Source of the DNA: an uncultured Rhodospirillales bacterium
Lineage (GTDB): Bacteria > Pseudomonadota > Alphaproteobacteria > Azospirillales > Azospirillaceae
Direction: 5' to 3'
Assembly (NCBI GenBank): GCA_903856295.1
Contig: CAIOBP010000155.1
Location: 1-47,671 of the forward strand
DNA: 47,671 nt
Shown: piece by piece, positions 8,658 through 16,963 of the stretch
Numbering within the stretch: position 1 is the first letter of the stretch
Layout of the letters: every line of letters begins with the position of its first letter
Position numbers and translations under genes: made by a program
Notes under the pieces: generated by a model
The model's database searches: none
What the model saw: only the letters and a program-made list of their open reading frames with translations
Told to the model about the DNA's origin: nothing

Positions 8658-10504
8658 CCCTGCCCCTCCGCCACCGGCTTCATGCTCGAGCTGTCCTTGC
8701 CGGAAAAGCCGCGCGGTGTGTAGACCCACTGGCCGCCGCGCGGTTTCTCGACGATCCGGGTGTCGCTGGAGCCGATGATCACGATGCTCAGCATATCCAA
8801 AAGGTCGGGAGTAAGCTCGGACAAGGGCACCACCGACACCGTCTCCTCGGGCCGCCCCATCTGCCGGCCGATCACGGCGGGGGTGGTCGGCGCGCGGTGC
8901 CTGAGCAGGATCGCGACCGCCTCTTCCAGCTGCTGGCGCCGACTGCGCGAGACCGGATTGTACAGCGCCACCGCCATGTCGGCCGCCGCCACCGCTTCCA
9001 GCCGTTTGACGATCAGCGGCCAGGGGGTGAGCAGGTCCGAAAGCGAGACCAGGGCGAAATCATGGGCCAGCGGCGCGCCGATCTTCGAGGCCAGCGCCTG
9101 AAAGGCCGAAATCCCCGGCAGCACCCGAATATCGAGGCGTTGCCATTCCGGCCGGGGCGCGCGGTCGAGCAATTCGAAGACCAGGGTGGCCATGGCGTAA
9201 ATGCCGGGATCACCCGAGGTGACCAAACAGACATTGCGCCCGGTCGCCGCCAGCTCCAGCGCCTTGACCGCGCGGATTTCCTCATCGCCCATGCCGAAAT
9301 CATGGCGGACGACGTGGGCGGGAATCGGCGCGGCGAGATCGTTGTACAACCGGTAGCCGACCAGATCGTCCATCTCGGCCAGAGCGATGGCGGCATCGGC
9401 GGTGCGCCAGCCCGCCCCACCCGGCCCGAGCCCGACCACGGTCAACCGGCCGCGCGGCAGCCCCAGGGCGGCGGCGTCGAAGGGTTCGGGGGCGCGAGCG
9501 ATGGCGCAGGTCGCGCCCCGGCTCTTGGTTTTCGGCACCACCAGCAGGCCGCCATTGCCCACCGCCGCCAGCGCCGCCCCTTCGGAGACGCCATGGCAGC
9601 CGACATTGGCGAACACCACCTCGGACGGGTTGGCAAGGCGCGGCCGCTCCAGCTCCAGGGTTTCGGCGGGAAAGAAGCGCGCCGGCACCCCCAGCGCCTC
9701 GGCGGCGGCATGGACCGCCGGTTCGTCGCATTTGAGATCGATGGAATAGATGCCAGCCACCGCCAGCGGCGACAGCCCCTGAGCCTCCAGGGTCGATAGG
9801 ATCAGCGCGATCAGTTCGGCGGGATCGCCGTTGCGCTCGACGCCAACCCCCAGCGCCAGCGTCTTCGGATGATACACCAGCACCTCGGGCGAGCCGGCGA
9901 CGGCGCGCTCGGTGACCCGCAGCAGCAGTTCGGCATCGGGCGCGAAGGGCAGCCGGGTCGCGGCCAGCCAGGGCGCCCGCCCTTCCAGCCGCACCGGAGC
10001 CCCCGCCAGCAGCGCCCCGGCAAAGGGCTTGGCATCGGCGGGGTTGGCCAGCGCCCAACCCTCGGGCGGATCGTCGAAAGCGACGCCGAAGCGGACATCG
10101 CCGGCGGTGGTGATTGCGGGATCTACATTCAGCACCGCGCCCAGGCTGCGGGCGATGGCGTGGGCGCCATGATGACCGCCGAGCAGGGGAATGATCACCG
10201 TGCCGTCCTCGGCCAGGGCCAGCACCGGCGGCTCCGACCATTTGTCGCCAAGCAGCGGCGCCAGGGAGCGGATCAGCACGGCGGAGGCACACAGGCCGAT
10301 GATCGGCCGGCCGGCGAGAAACAGCCCGCGCAGATGGTCGGCGGTGCCGATGAAAACATGATCGACTGCGGTCGGCTCCAACCGGCCGCGCAGCCCGTGA
10401 ACCTCCGAGCCCGGCATCAGCGCCTGCAGCCGCCGGGCCAGCGCCAGACCGCCGGGGCTGAGCAGAATCAGGACCGGAGGATGTTCAGAAGCGCTCACCG
10501 CCAT
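8654..10504 (-). CDS. cobJ: CbiG-CobJ fusion: cobalt-precorrin-5A hydrolase + precorrin-3B C17-methyltransferase
   Basis: A 616 aa fusion. Residues 1 to about 350 are CbiG: an N-terminal domain with IIPLLGGHHGAHAIAR, a linker, and a C-terminal CbiG/CobE domain with LALGVGVERN and SIDLKCDEPAVHAAAEALG. CbiG opens the delta-lactone left by ring contraction. From about residue 370 it is CobJ: LTVVGLGPGG, LTSGDPGIYAMA.LVFE-like spacing, VLPGISAFQALASKIGAPL and ALYNPVSRSR. CobJ methylates C17 and drives ring contraction. AAGGAGG stands eight bases before the ATG; the gene overlaps cobI by ten bases and cobM by four. Such fusions are known in alphaproteobacteria. Confidence 0.95.
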   Translation of the reverse strand: MAVSASEHPPVLILLSPGGLALARRLQALMPGSEVHGLRGRLEPTAVDHVFIGTADHLRGLFLAGRPIIGLCASAVLIRSLAPLLGDKWSEPPVLALAEDGTVIIPLLGGHHGAHAIARSLGAVLNVDPAITTAGDVRFGVAFDDPPEGWALANPADAKPFAGALLAGAPVRLEGRAPWLAATRLPFAPDAELLLRVTERAVAGSPEVLVYHPKTLALGVGVERNGDPAELIALILSTLEAQGLSPLAVAGIYSIDLKCDEPAVHAAAEALGVPARFFPAETLELERPRLANPSEVVFANVGCHGVSEGAALAAVGNGGLLVVPKTKSRGATCAIARAPEPFDAAALGLPRGRLTVVGLGPGGAGWRTADAAIALAEMDDLVGYRLYNDLAAPIPAHVVRHDFGMGDEEIRAVKALELAATGRNVCLVTSGDPGIYAMATLVFELLDRAPRPEWQRLDIRVLPGISAFQALASKIGAPLAHDFALVSLSDLLTPWPLIVKRLEAVAAADMAVALYNPVSRSRRQQLEEAVAILLRHRAPTTPAVIGRQMGRPEETVSVVPLSELTPDLLDMLSIVIIGSSDTRIVEKPRGGQWVYTPRGFSGKDSSSMKPVAEGQG

Positions 10505-11196
10505 GACGAAGCCTCCTTGAAAACCAGAATGATCGCGAAATAGGTCGCGCTGGCCGGATCCACCCCGGCCAGCGGCAACACCCGCTGCGCCGCCTGCGAC
10601 GCCCGCTCGACATAATGGGCGCGGGCCGTGAGCCCCAGTTCGTCGATCAGCGCCGCCAGCCGCCGGAAATGCCGCCCGACCTTGACGATAGCAACCGAAT
10701 CGCCAAAGGCGAAGCCCTCTCGCAACTTTTCATCGGGCAAAATCGCCGGCATCACCACGAGCCGCTCGTCGCGCCCGACCAGCGGCAGCGGCAGCGCGGC
10801 GGCGCAGGCGGTGAGCGAGGTCACCCCCGGCACCACCTCGACCCGGTATTTTCCGGCCAACCGCGACAGCAGGTAAATGAAGGAGCCGTAGAACAGCGGA
10901 TCGCCCTCGCACAGCACCGCCACATCCTCGCCGCGCTCCAGATAGCCGGCGATGGTCTGGGCGGCGGCGTCGTAGCCGGGCTGGGCGGTTTCGCCACCGG
11001 TCATCGGGGCGTCGATGGCGATTTCGCTCTGATCGGGCCGGAGATGCGCCGCCACGATCGCCCGCGCCACGCTGTCGCCGCGCTGCACCGGATAGGCCAC
11101 CGCCCGCGCCGCCTGCAGCCGCTTCAGTGCCTTGAGGGTGATCAGCTCCGGATCACCGGGGCCGACGCCCAACCCATAGACCGTGCCTTTGTTCAT
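10495..11196 (-). CDS. cobI: Precorrin-2 C20-methyltransferase (CobI/CbiL)
   Basis: Methylates precorrin-2 (or its cobalt form) at C20. At 233 aa it is a typical tetrapyrrole methylase: YGLGVGPGDPELITLKA at the N-terminus, VAVLCEGDPLFYGSFIYL, and VVPGVTSLTACAAAL in the SAM-binding region. The ATG overlaps the cobL stop (ATGA), which fixes the start and argues for translational coupling; the frame's long upstream extension is cobL read out of frame. Confidence 0.96.
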   Translation of the reverse strand: MNKGTVYGLGVGPGDPELITLKALKRLQAARAVAYPVQRGDSVARAIVAAHLRPDQSEIAIDAPMTGGETAQPGYDAAAQTIAGYLERGEDVAVLCEGDPLFYGSFIYLLSRLAGKYRVEVVPGVTSLTACAAALPLPLVGRDERLVVMPAILPDEKLREGFAFGDSVAIVKVGRHFRRLAALIDELGLTARAHYVERASQAAQRVLPLAGVDPASATYFAIILVFKEASSWR

Positions 11197-12470
11197 GGTG
11201 CCTTCCGAACGCTCCATTGGCTGAGCGGCATCAGCGGGCGCCAGCCGGTGAAGCCGCCCAGCGGCACCGTGCGCGCAATCTCGATGCGGATCAAGGCGCC
11301 GCCATGGCTCTGCGACCAGCCGGCCAGCGCCGCCTCGGCTTCCAGGGTCACGCCATTGGCCACCAGCAGGCCGCCGGGCTTGAGCGCACCCCAGCAGGCC
11401 GCAAAAACGCCGGGGACGGTGATGCCGCCGCCGATGAATACCGTGTCGGGGGCGGTCAGCCCGGCCAGCGCCTCCGGAGCCTCGCCGGCGACGATCTCCA
11501 GCCGCGTCGCGCCGAAACGGACGCGGTTGTCGGCGATCAGGGCGCAGCGCTCGGGCTTGGCCTCGATGGCCAGCACCCGCGCCTTCGGCCCGGCCGCCCG
11601 CAGCCACTCGATGCCGATGGAGCCGCAGCCGGCCCCGACATCCCACAGCACTTGCCCCGGCAGCGGCCGCAGGGCGCTGATGGTCAGGGCCCGCGCCTCG
11701 CGCTTGGTCATCACGCCGTCGGAAGCGAAAAGATCGTCGTCGAGTCCGGGCGCGCGCGGCAGGGCCAGCGCCCCGTCCCCGGCACGGCACTCGATGGCCA
11801 GAACGTTGAGATCGTCAACCCGCTCATGGGGCCAGGAGCCGGCCACCCCCTCTAACCGGACCTCGCGCGGTCCGGCCATGCGCTCGAACACCGTCAACCG
11901 GCTCGGACCAAAGCCGCGCGCGGTCAGAAAGGCGGCGGCGGCGGCCGGGGTGGCGCCGTCGCGGGTCAGCAGCAGCAGCCGGGCGCCGGGGAACAGCGCA
12001 CCGGCCAGGCTTTCCAGTGGATGATGGTGAAGGCTGAGGCACTCCAGCGAGCCGTCGTCCCAGCCCATGCGGGCGCGGGCCAGCGCGAAGGAGGACGGCG
12101 CCGGCAGAAACACCGCCTCGGGAAAGCGCGCGGCGATCAGCGCGCCGATGCCGTGAACCAGGGGATCGCCGCTGGCCAGCACGCAAACCCGCCGCCCCCG
12201 TCGCTTTTCGATTTCCGGAAACAGCGCCGAAAGCGGCTTGGGCCAGCTCAGCCGCTCGCGGCCATCCTCGGGAACATGGCCGAGCATCCTCGCGTCACCG
12301 ACCAGCGTCTCCGCGCCCGCCACCACCGCCCGCGCCCGGGCGCCCAACCCGGCCAGCCCATCCTCATGAACCCCAACCACCGAAAGCCAGGCCCCGGGGT
12401 CTGGAGCCGCCGGCCCCAGTGAGGTCCAGGGGCCAGCCCCCTGGCCGTCGGAGACCGGGCTTTGCGTCAT
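11193..12470 (-). CDS. cobL: Precorrin-6Y C5,15-methyltransferase (decarboxylating), CbiE-CbiT fusion
   Basis: Methylates C5 and C15 and decarboxylates the C12 acetate. 425 aa: the CbiE-type methylase domain begins at WLSVVGVHEDGL (about residue 28) and carries VCVLASGDPLVHGIGALIA; the CbiT-type domain (about 225-425) shows MTKREARALTISALRP and the SAM loop LWDVGAGCGSIGIEWLR. The ATG overlaps the cobH stop (ATGA). Codons 3 to 26, before the conserved domain, are encoded by a copy of the dispersed GC-rich repeat, so the N-terminus is unusual for the family; a later start, such as the GTG within LSVVG, is possible. Confidence 0.93.
   Translation of the reverse strand: MTQSPVSDGQGAGPWTSLGPAAPDPGAWLSVVGVHEDGLAGLGARARAVVAGAETLVGDARMLGHVPEDGRERLSWPKPLSALFPEIEKRRGRRVCVLASGDPLVHGIGALIAARFPEAVFLPAPSSFALARARMGWDDGSLECLSLHHHPLESLAGALFPGARLLLLTRDGATPAAAAAFLTARGFGPSRLTVFERMAGPREVRLEGVAGSWPHERVDDLNVLAIECRAGDGALALPRAPGLDDDLFASDGVMTKREARALTISALRPLPGQVLWDVGAGCGSIGIEWLRAAGPKARVLAIEAKPERCALIADNRVRFGATRLEIVAGEAPEALAGLTAPDTVFIGGGITVPGVFAACWGALKPGGLLVANGVTLEAEAALAGWSQSHGGALIRIEIARTVPLGGFTGWRPLMPLSQWSVRKAP
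12393..12464. repeat. Dispersed GC-rich repeat inside the cobL 5' coding region
   Basis: Read on the minus strand, this segment runs alongside the repeat at 1-64 almost base for base, including the shared blocks CACTGGGGCCG and CCAGACCCC and the hairpin CCAGGGG/CCCCTGG. It lies directly after the translationally coupled cobL start codon and stays in frame with it. Confidence 0.6.
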
Positions 12471-13093
12471 GCCGGCTCGGCCCCCAGCGCATTGAGGGCG
12501 GCCGCGGCCATGGCGCTGCCGCCCAGCCGTCCGCGCAGGGTGACGTAGGGGATGCCCAGCCCGGCCTCGACCAGCGCCTCTTTCGACTCCGCCGCGCCGA
12601 CGAAGCCAATGGGAAAGCCGAGAATCGCCGCCGGCCGGGGCGCCCCGTCCTGAAGGCGTTCGAGCAGACGAAAGAGCGCGGTCGGGGCATTGCCGATCAC
12701 CACCACCGCGCCCGCCAGCCGGTCGCCCCACAGATCCACCGCCGCCGCCGAGCGGGTATTGCCGATGGCCTTGGCCACGGTGACGGTCTCGGGCTCGTAA
12801 AGGGTGCAGATCACCGGATTTTCGGCGGCGAGTCGGCGCTTGATCACGCCCTCGGCGACCATCCGGGTATCGGTGAGAATGGTCGCGCCGCCGGCCAGCG
12901 CCGCCCGCGCCGCCGGGACGATATCGGCACTCCAGGCCAGATCGCGCAAAATCGACGGCTGGCCGCTGGCATGGACGATCCGGATCGCCAGATCGTGCAG
13001 CTCCTCGGGCAAGCGGGTGAGATCGGTTTCGCTCCGGATAATCTCGAAGGAGCGCCGGTAAATCTCCAGGGGATCGCGCAGATACTCAAGCAC
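12467..13093 (-). CDS. cobH: Precorrin-8X methylmutase (CobH/CbiC)
   Basis: Moves the C11 methyl group to C12, giving hydrogenobyrinate (or the cobalt form). Family marks are YLRDPLEIYRRSFEIIR near the start, the catalytic-histidine region RIVHASGQPS, GATILTDTRMVAEGV and the C-terminal GFPIGFVGAAESKEAL. I chose the GTG at 13093 (208 aa) because AGGAG lies ten bases upstream; a TTG at 13111 that overlaps the cbiX stop would add six residues. It overlaps cobL by four bases. Confidence 0.94.
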   Translation of the reverse strand: MLEYLRDPLEIYRRSFEIIRSETDLTRLPEELHDLAIRIVHASGQPSILRDLAWSADIVPAARAALAGGATILTDTRMVAEGVIKRRLAAENPVICTLYEPETVTVAKAIGNTRSAAAVDLWGDRLAGAVVVIGNAPTALFRLLERLQDGAPRPAAILGFPIGFVGAAESKEALVEAGLGIPYVTLRGRLGGSAMAAAALNALGAEPA

Positions 13094-13107
13094 GCTCGGC
13101 AAACTCC

Positions 13108-14046
13108 TCAAATGCCCCAGCGGCGCGGCGACAGCGGACCGTTGGGATGGTCGGCGAAAGGATGACCGGGACCATGGTCATGATGATGGTGGTGATCATC
13201 GTGATCGTGGTCGTGATCATGGTCATCGTGGTCGTGATGGTTATGGCCGTGATCGTGGCCGGATTCCAGCGCGCCGGCTGCGGCTTCCTCGACCCGGTCG
13301 GCAAAAACCTCGATCACGCCGGGATGATCGTTGAAATAGGGCGCTTCATAGAACTCGAGATGCGGGTAGCGGCGCCGCGCCTCGGCCAGGGTCTCGCGCA
13401 ACCGGCGCAGCAGCACCCCGGTGAACAGCAGGTACGGAAACACCACGATCCGCCGGTAGCCGAGCCGGGCGGCATGATCGAGGGCCACCTCCATATGGGG
13501 GAAGGTAACGTCGAAAAAGCCGACCTCGCCCCAGCCGAAGCCCAGACTCTCCCAAAGCAGGCGCATGACCTTGACCAGATTGCCGTTGGCATCGAAGTCG
13601 GAGCAACCGCGCCCGATCACCAGCAGCAGGCTTTCCGCGCGCGACACCGGATCGCCCAGGGCCTCCTGATCGCCCAGCGCCAGGAGAATGCGATCGGCAG
13701 CCGCTTCCAGCAAATGGGGATCGACGCCGAAAGTTCGGCCGTAAGTCACCTCGACTCCGGGATGACCAGCCTTGAAGCCGGCGATCATGCGCGGAATGTC
13801 CGACTTGGCGTGCCCGGCCGCGAACAGCATGCAGGGAATGACCACGATCCGCGTGTGCCCGGCCGCCGCCAGTTCCCGCAGCGCCGCCGGCAGCAACGGC
13901 TCCGACAGCTCCAGAAAGGCGTGCACAACCTCATACTGGGGCAACCGGGCGCGCACCGCCCCGGCCACCGCCCGGAATTCGTCGGCACCATCGGCATGGC
14001 GGGTGCCGTGCCCGCACAGCACCACGGCGAGGCGGTGTTCGGTCAT
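13108..14046 (-). CDS. cbiX: Sirohydrochlorin cobaltochelatase CbiX, long form with His-rich tail
   Basis: Inserts cobalt into sirohydrochlorin, the defining step of the cobalt-early B12 route. 312 aa with two CbiX/CbiK half-domains: LCGHGTRHADGADEF with the metal-binding His, VVIPCMLFAAGHAKSDIP, and a second half with VVFPYLLFTGVLLRRL. From about residue 263 there is a run of alternating His and Asp (more than 15 histidines in about 32 residues), probably a cobalt store or delivery site. The ATG overlaps the cbiO stop. It lies between transporter and corrin genes, matching a hand-over of imported cobalt. Confidence 0.95.
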   Translation of the reverse strand: MTEHRLAVVLCGHGTRHADGADEFRAVAGAVRARLPQYEVVHAFLELSEPLLPAALRELAAAGHTRIVVIPCMLFAAGHAKSDIPRMIAGFKAGHPGVEVTYGRTFGVDPHLLEAAADRILLALGDQEALGDPVSRAESLLLVIGRGCSDFDANGNLVKVMRLLWESLGFGWGEVGFFDVTFPHMEVALDHAARLGYRRIVVFPYLLFTGVLLRRLRETLAEARRRYPHLEFYEAPYFNDHPGVIEVFADRVEEAAAGALESGHDHGHNHHDHDDHDHDHDHDDHHHHHDHGPGHPFADHPNGPLSPRRWGI

Positions 14047-14864
14047 GATCCAGTCTTCCTTTCCGCGAGGCGGGCCAAAATCTCATCCCGGCCGCCGGGC
14101 GGCACCCCGGCCGCCTCGGCGATGTCCAGCAGCAGCGGCCGGCGCAACCCCGCCTCGGCCAACAGCCCGGCGTCGGCCAGCACCGTCGCGGGCGCGCCCT
14201 CGCGCAGGCAGCGGCCGCCGGCCAGCACCGCCACCCGGTCGGCCCAGCCATAAGCGAAGTCGATATCGTGGGTGGAAAACACCAGGGTGGTGCCGCCGGC
14301 ATTCAGGCGTTCGAGGGCGGCGAGCAGCAACTCGGCGCCACGGGCGTCGAGACCGGCGGTCGGCTCGTCGAGCAGAATCACCTCGGGACGCATGGCCAAC
14401 ACGCCGGCCAGGGTCACCCGCCGCTTCTGGCCATAACTCAGCATATGGGTCGAGCGTTCGGCCAGATCGGCGATGCCCACCGCCGCCAGCGCCTCGGCCA
14501 CCCGCCGCCGCACCTCCGGCCCGGAAAGCCCGAGATTGAGCGGGCCGAAAGAGACGTCCTCGGCCACCGTCGCCGCGAACAGCTGGTCGTCGGGGTCCTG
14601 GAGCACCAGCCCGACCCGGCTTCGCCAGCCCATCAAAGCCGCCCGGCCATAGGAAACCGGCTCGCCCCCCAGCTCGATCCGCCCCCGCCCCGGCCGCAGC
14701 GAGCCGTTGAGATGGAGAAACAGCGTGGTCTTGCCGCAACCGTTCGAGCCCAGCACCGCCAGCCGGCACCCGCGCGGCACGGTGAGCGAAAGCCCGTCCA
14801 GCGCCAGCACCTCGCCGGCATAGGTGTGCTCGATCCCGTCGACGGCGAGGATGGCGCCGGTCAT
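14043..14864 (-). CDS. cbiO: Cobalt ECF transporter ATP-binding protein CbiO
   Basis: ATPase of the CbiMNQO cobalt importer. 273 aa with Walker A GSNGCGKTT, Q-loop LVLQDPDDQLF, an ABC signature seen as LSYGQKRR (YG in place of the usual SGG, as in many ECF ATPases), Walker B VILLDEPTAGLD and the switch His in VFSTHDID. The ATG overlaps the cbiQ stop by four bases. Confidence 0.96.
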   Translation of the reverse strand: MTGAILAVDGIEHTYAGEVLALDGLSLTVPRGCRLAVLGSNGCGKTTLFLHLNGSLRPGRGRIELGGEPVSYGRAALMGWRSRVGLVLQDPDDQLFAATVAEDVSFGPLNLGLSGPEVRRRVAEALAAVGIADLAERSTHMLSYGQKRRVTLAGVLAMRPEVILLDEPTAGLDARGAELLLAALERLNAGGTTLVFSTHDIDFAYGWADRVAVLAGGRCLREGAPATVLADAGLLAEAGLRRPLLLDIAEAAGVPPGGRDEILARLAERKTGS

Positions 14865-15604
14865 GGCTGCACCAAAGCCAGGGCGACCACCACCAACACC
14901 GCCAGCACCGCCAGCGCCAGCCGCTTGACCGACAGCTCCGGCTCGCGGCCAAGCACCCGCAACTCCCCATGATAACCGCGCGCGGCAAGACCGAGATCCA
15001 GCCGCCGCCCCCGGTCGAGGGAGCGCAGGAACAGCCCGCCCCCGAGCAACCCCAGCGAACGGATGCTGGTGCCGAACGTCCGATAACCGAGCCGCGCCTC
15101 CTGGGCCTGACGGGCCGCCGACGCCCGCTCCAGCACCACGAACACCAGCCGGTGCATGAGATAGGCGAGTTCGACCAGGGCCGGCGGCAAGCCGAGTCGC
15201 CGCGCCAGCGCCAGCAGATCGGGCACCGGGGTGGTCAGAATGAGAAAGGCCAGACAAGCCACCGCGGCCAGCGACCGCAGCGACACCGCCGCCGCCAGCG
15301 CCAGCCCCTCGGGAGACAACGACAGCAGCGGCCCGGCGCCATCGAGATTGAGCGACAGCGCCAGCGCCGGAATGCCGGCCAGCAAGAACAGCATCGGCAC
15401 CGCCATCACGCCCCAGAAGGCCCGGCCCGGCACCCTCGCCCCGGTGACGGTGGCGAGATAGGCCGCCCAAAACACCTGGGGCGCCACCGCCAGCGCCGGC
15501 AGGGCGAAATCGGCGGCCAGCAAGCCAGCCACGAACAGCGCCTTCTCGCCGGGATGGATGAAACGCCAGCGATTGGTCCAGGCGTGGCGATCAGTCGCCA
15601 GCAC
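14861..15604 (-). CDS. cbiQ: Cobalt ECF transporter transmembrane protein CbiQ
   Basis: Energy-coupling membrane component that links CbiO to the substrate-binding unit CbiMN. Several hydrophobic helices are visible (about 25-60, 85-110 and the C-terminal 25 residues), with the T-component arginine motif areas around ERASAARQAQEARLGYRTFG and GLAARGYHGE, which contact the ATPases. I use the GTG at 15604 (247 aa) because GAGGA sits about eight bases upstream; an ATG at 15613 adds three residues. It overlaps the end of cbiN. Confidence 0.92.
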   Translation of the reverse strand: MLATDRHAWTNRWRFIHPGEKALFVAGLLAADFALPALAVAPQVFWAAYLATVTGARVPGRAFWGVMAVPMLFLLAGIPALALSLNLDGAGPLLSLSPEGLALAAAVSLRSLAAVACLAFLILTTPVPDLLALARRLGLPPALVELAYLMHRLVFVVLERASAARQAQEARLGYRTFGTSIRSLGLLGGGLFLRSLDRGRRLDLGLAARGYHGELRVLGREPELSVKRLALAVLAVLVVVALALVQP

Positions 15605-15890
15605 GGGGGGCATCCTCGCGCCGACGCTGGCTGCCCCGGCGATAGCCGAGGTAATAGCCGACCAGACCGGCGCCGAGCGCCGCCTGAAGCGAAAACAGCA
15701 GGCTCTCGACCTCGCCGCTGGGCGGCGTCCACACTGGCTTGAACCAGGGCTGGTAATCGGGCGCCAGCGCGGCGACGGCCGCGCTGCCCTGATCGTCGGA
15801 GCCCTTGAAGCCGCCGTCAGCGCGCAGCAGCAACGGCAGCGCGGCAATCCCCGCCGCCACCCCGAGCAGCATGAGGTTGCGCCGGCTCAT
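15591..15890 (-). CDS. cbiN: Cobalt transport protein CbiN
   Basis: Small accessory subunit of the cobalt ECF transporter, two membrane helices with a periplasmic loop. 99 aa, with [30 protein letters not shown] and [15 protein letters not shown], a near-perfect match to the family core. It overlaps cbiM at its start (ATGA) and cbiQ at its end. Confidence 0.95.
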   Translation of the reverse strand: MSRRNLMLLGVAAGIAALPLLLRADGGFKGSDDQGSAAVAALAPDYQPWFKPVWTPPSGEVESLLFSLQAALGAGLVGYYLGYRRGSQRRREDAPRAGD

Positions 15891-16573
15891 CGCGCACCCC
15901 CCTTGAGAGCCCCGCCCTTGAGGAAGGACAGCGCGCACAGCTCGTCGCGGCTGTGCTGAACCAGAATGTTGACCGCGACCACCGTGATCAGCCCCTCGAT
16001 GATGGCCAGCGGCACCTGGGTCACGGCGTAGATGGCCAGAAACTTCGACAGCGCGCCGCCGAAGCCGCTGGCGGGATCGGGAAAGGCCAGCGCCAGCTGG
16101 CAGGCGGTGACGCAATAGGTCGCGAGATCGCCGAGCATGGCGGCGAGAAATACCCCGGCCGCCTGGGGCAACCCCAGCGCCGCCGCGCCCCGGAAAATCG
16201 CGAACGACACCCACGGCCCGGCGATGGCCATGGAAAAGACATTGGCGCCCAGCGTGGTCAAGCCGCCATGGGCGAGCAGCAGCGCCTGGAACAGCAGCAC
16301 GATCGAGCCCAGCACCGCGGTCACCGGGGGACCGAACACGATCGCCCCCAGCCCGACCCCGGTGGGATGGGAGCAACTGCCGGTGATCGAGGGAATCTTC
16401 AGCGCCGACAGCACAAAGGCGAAAGCGCCGCTGGCGGCGAGCAGCAACCGCGTCTCGCGGTGTTCCTCCATGACCTTGGCGACCTTGCGCGCGCCCACCA
16501 GCACGAACGGCGCCGAAGCCACGGTCCAGGCCAGGGCATGGAGCGGTGGCAGATAGCCTTCCATGATATGCAT
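15887..16573 (-). CDS. cbiM: Cobalt ECF transporter substrate-capture protein CbiM
   Basis: Membrane protein that captures Co(II). The product starts [10 protein letters not shown], giving the invariant N-terminal Met-His that coordinates the metal; the conserved [17 protein letters not shown] supplies the remaining ligand region. 228 aa with about seven hydrophobic helices. It is the first gene of the long cobalamin operon and follows the cobalamin riboswitch by about 50 bases. Confidence 0.96.
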   Translation of the reverse strand: MHIMEGYLPPLHALAWTVASAPFVLVGARKVAKVMEEHRETRLLLAASGAFAFVLSALKIPSITGSCSHPTGVGLGAIVFGPPVTAVLGSIVLLFQALLLAHGGLTTLGANVFSMAIAGPWVSFAIFRGAAALGLPQAAGVFLAAMLGDLATYCVTACQLALAFPDPASGFGGALSKFLAIYAVTQVPLAIIEGLITVVAVNILVQHSRDELCALSFLKGGALKGGAR

Positions 16574-16626
16574 ACGCTTGCATCCTTTCTCCGGCGCACC
16601 CCGTCCGGACGATTAACCTTCAGAGC

Positions 16627-16822
16627 AAAGGCAGGTTTCCTGGCTCGCGGGTCAGCGTCCTTCACCATGCCTTCCCAGCGGACCAACGGCCCACCAGTGG
16701 CGTCATGACGGTAAGGACTCACCGCATACAGTTGCGGGGGCAGCCATGGTTGGAAGGTCGATCCCGACCATCCTCCACGTTCCCTTTTCGGCTCCGGACA
16801 AACGGCGTCCGCAAGCCACCTT
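16627..16822 (-). promoter_or_regulatory. Cobalamin riboswitch (adenosylcobalamin-type)
   Basis: Read on the minus strand, the leader of cbiM holds the conserved B12 aptamer blocks in order: GGTGGCTTGCGGACGCCG, GGGAACGTGGAGG, CCCCGCAACTGTATGCGGTG, GAGTCC, GCCACTGG, GGGAAGGC and the B12 box AGCCAGGAAACCTGCC (16630-16645). It should repress the cbiM-to-cobM operon when adenosylcobalamin is abundant. The distance from B12 box to start codon is about 55 bases, suiting control at translation or by a terminator not clearly visible. Confidence 0.95.
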
Positions 16823-16879
16823 CACTCTCCGCCCAAGCTAGCCCCGGACCGGCGGTGCGGTCAAGCCTCGCGGCTCATC

Positions 16880-16921
16880 GGGTCTCATAGGGCGGGGCTC
16901 ATAGGACGGGGCTCATAGGGA
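16880..16921. repeat. 14-bp tandem repeat, three copies
   Basis: Three consecutive 14-base units resembling GGGGCTCATAGGAC lie between the riboswitch and the DUF2269 gene. No gene or known regulatory site overlaps them. Confidence 0.6.
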
Positions 16922-16963
16922 TTGAATGCCGATTGACACTCAAGGCTCGACGCATGTGCGCAG

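Noticed and set aside
13147-13260. Plus-strand frame rich in Val/Ile/Met that looks like a membrane helix
   Set aside because: It is the antisense reading of the His/Asp codons of the CbiX tail.
13180-13260. CATGATCATCGTGGTC-like runs as a CRISPR or short tandem array
   Set aside because: The pattern is the coding sequence for alternating His and Asp in CbiX, with no repeat-spacer organisation.
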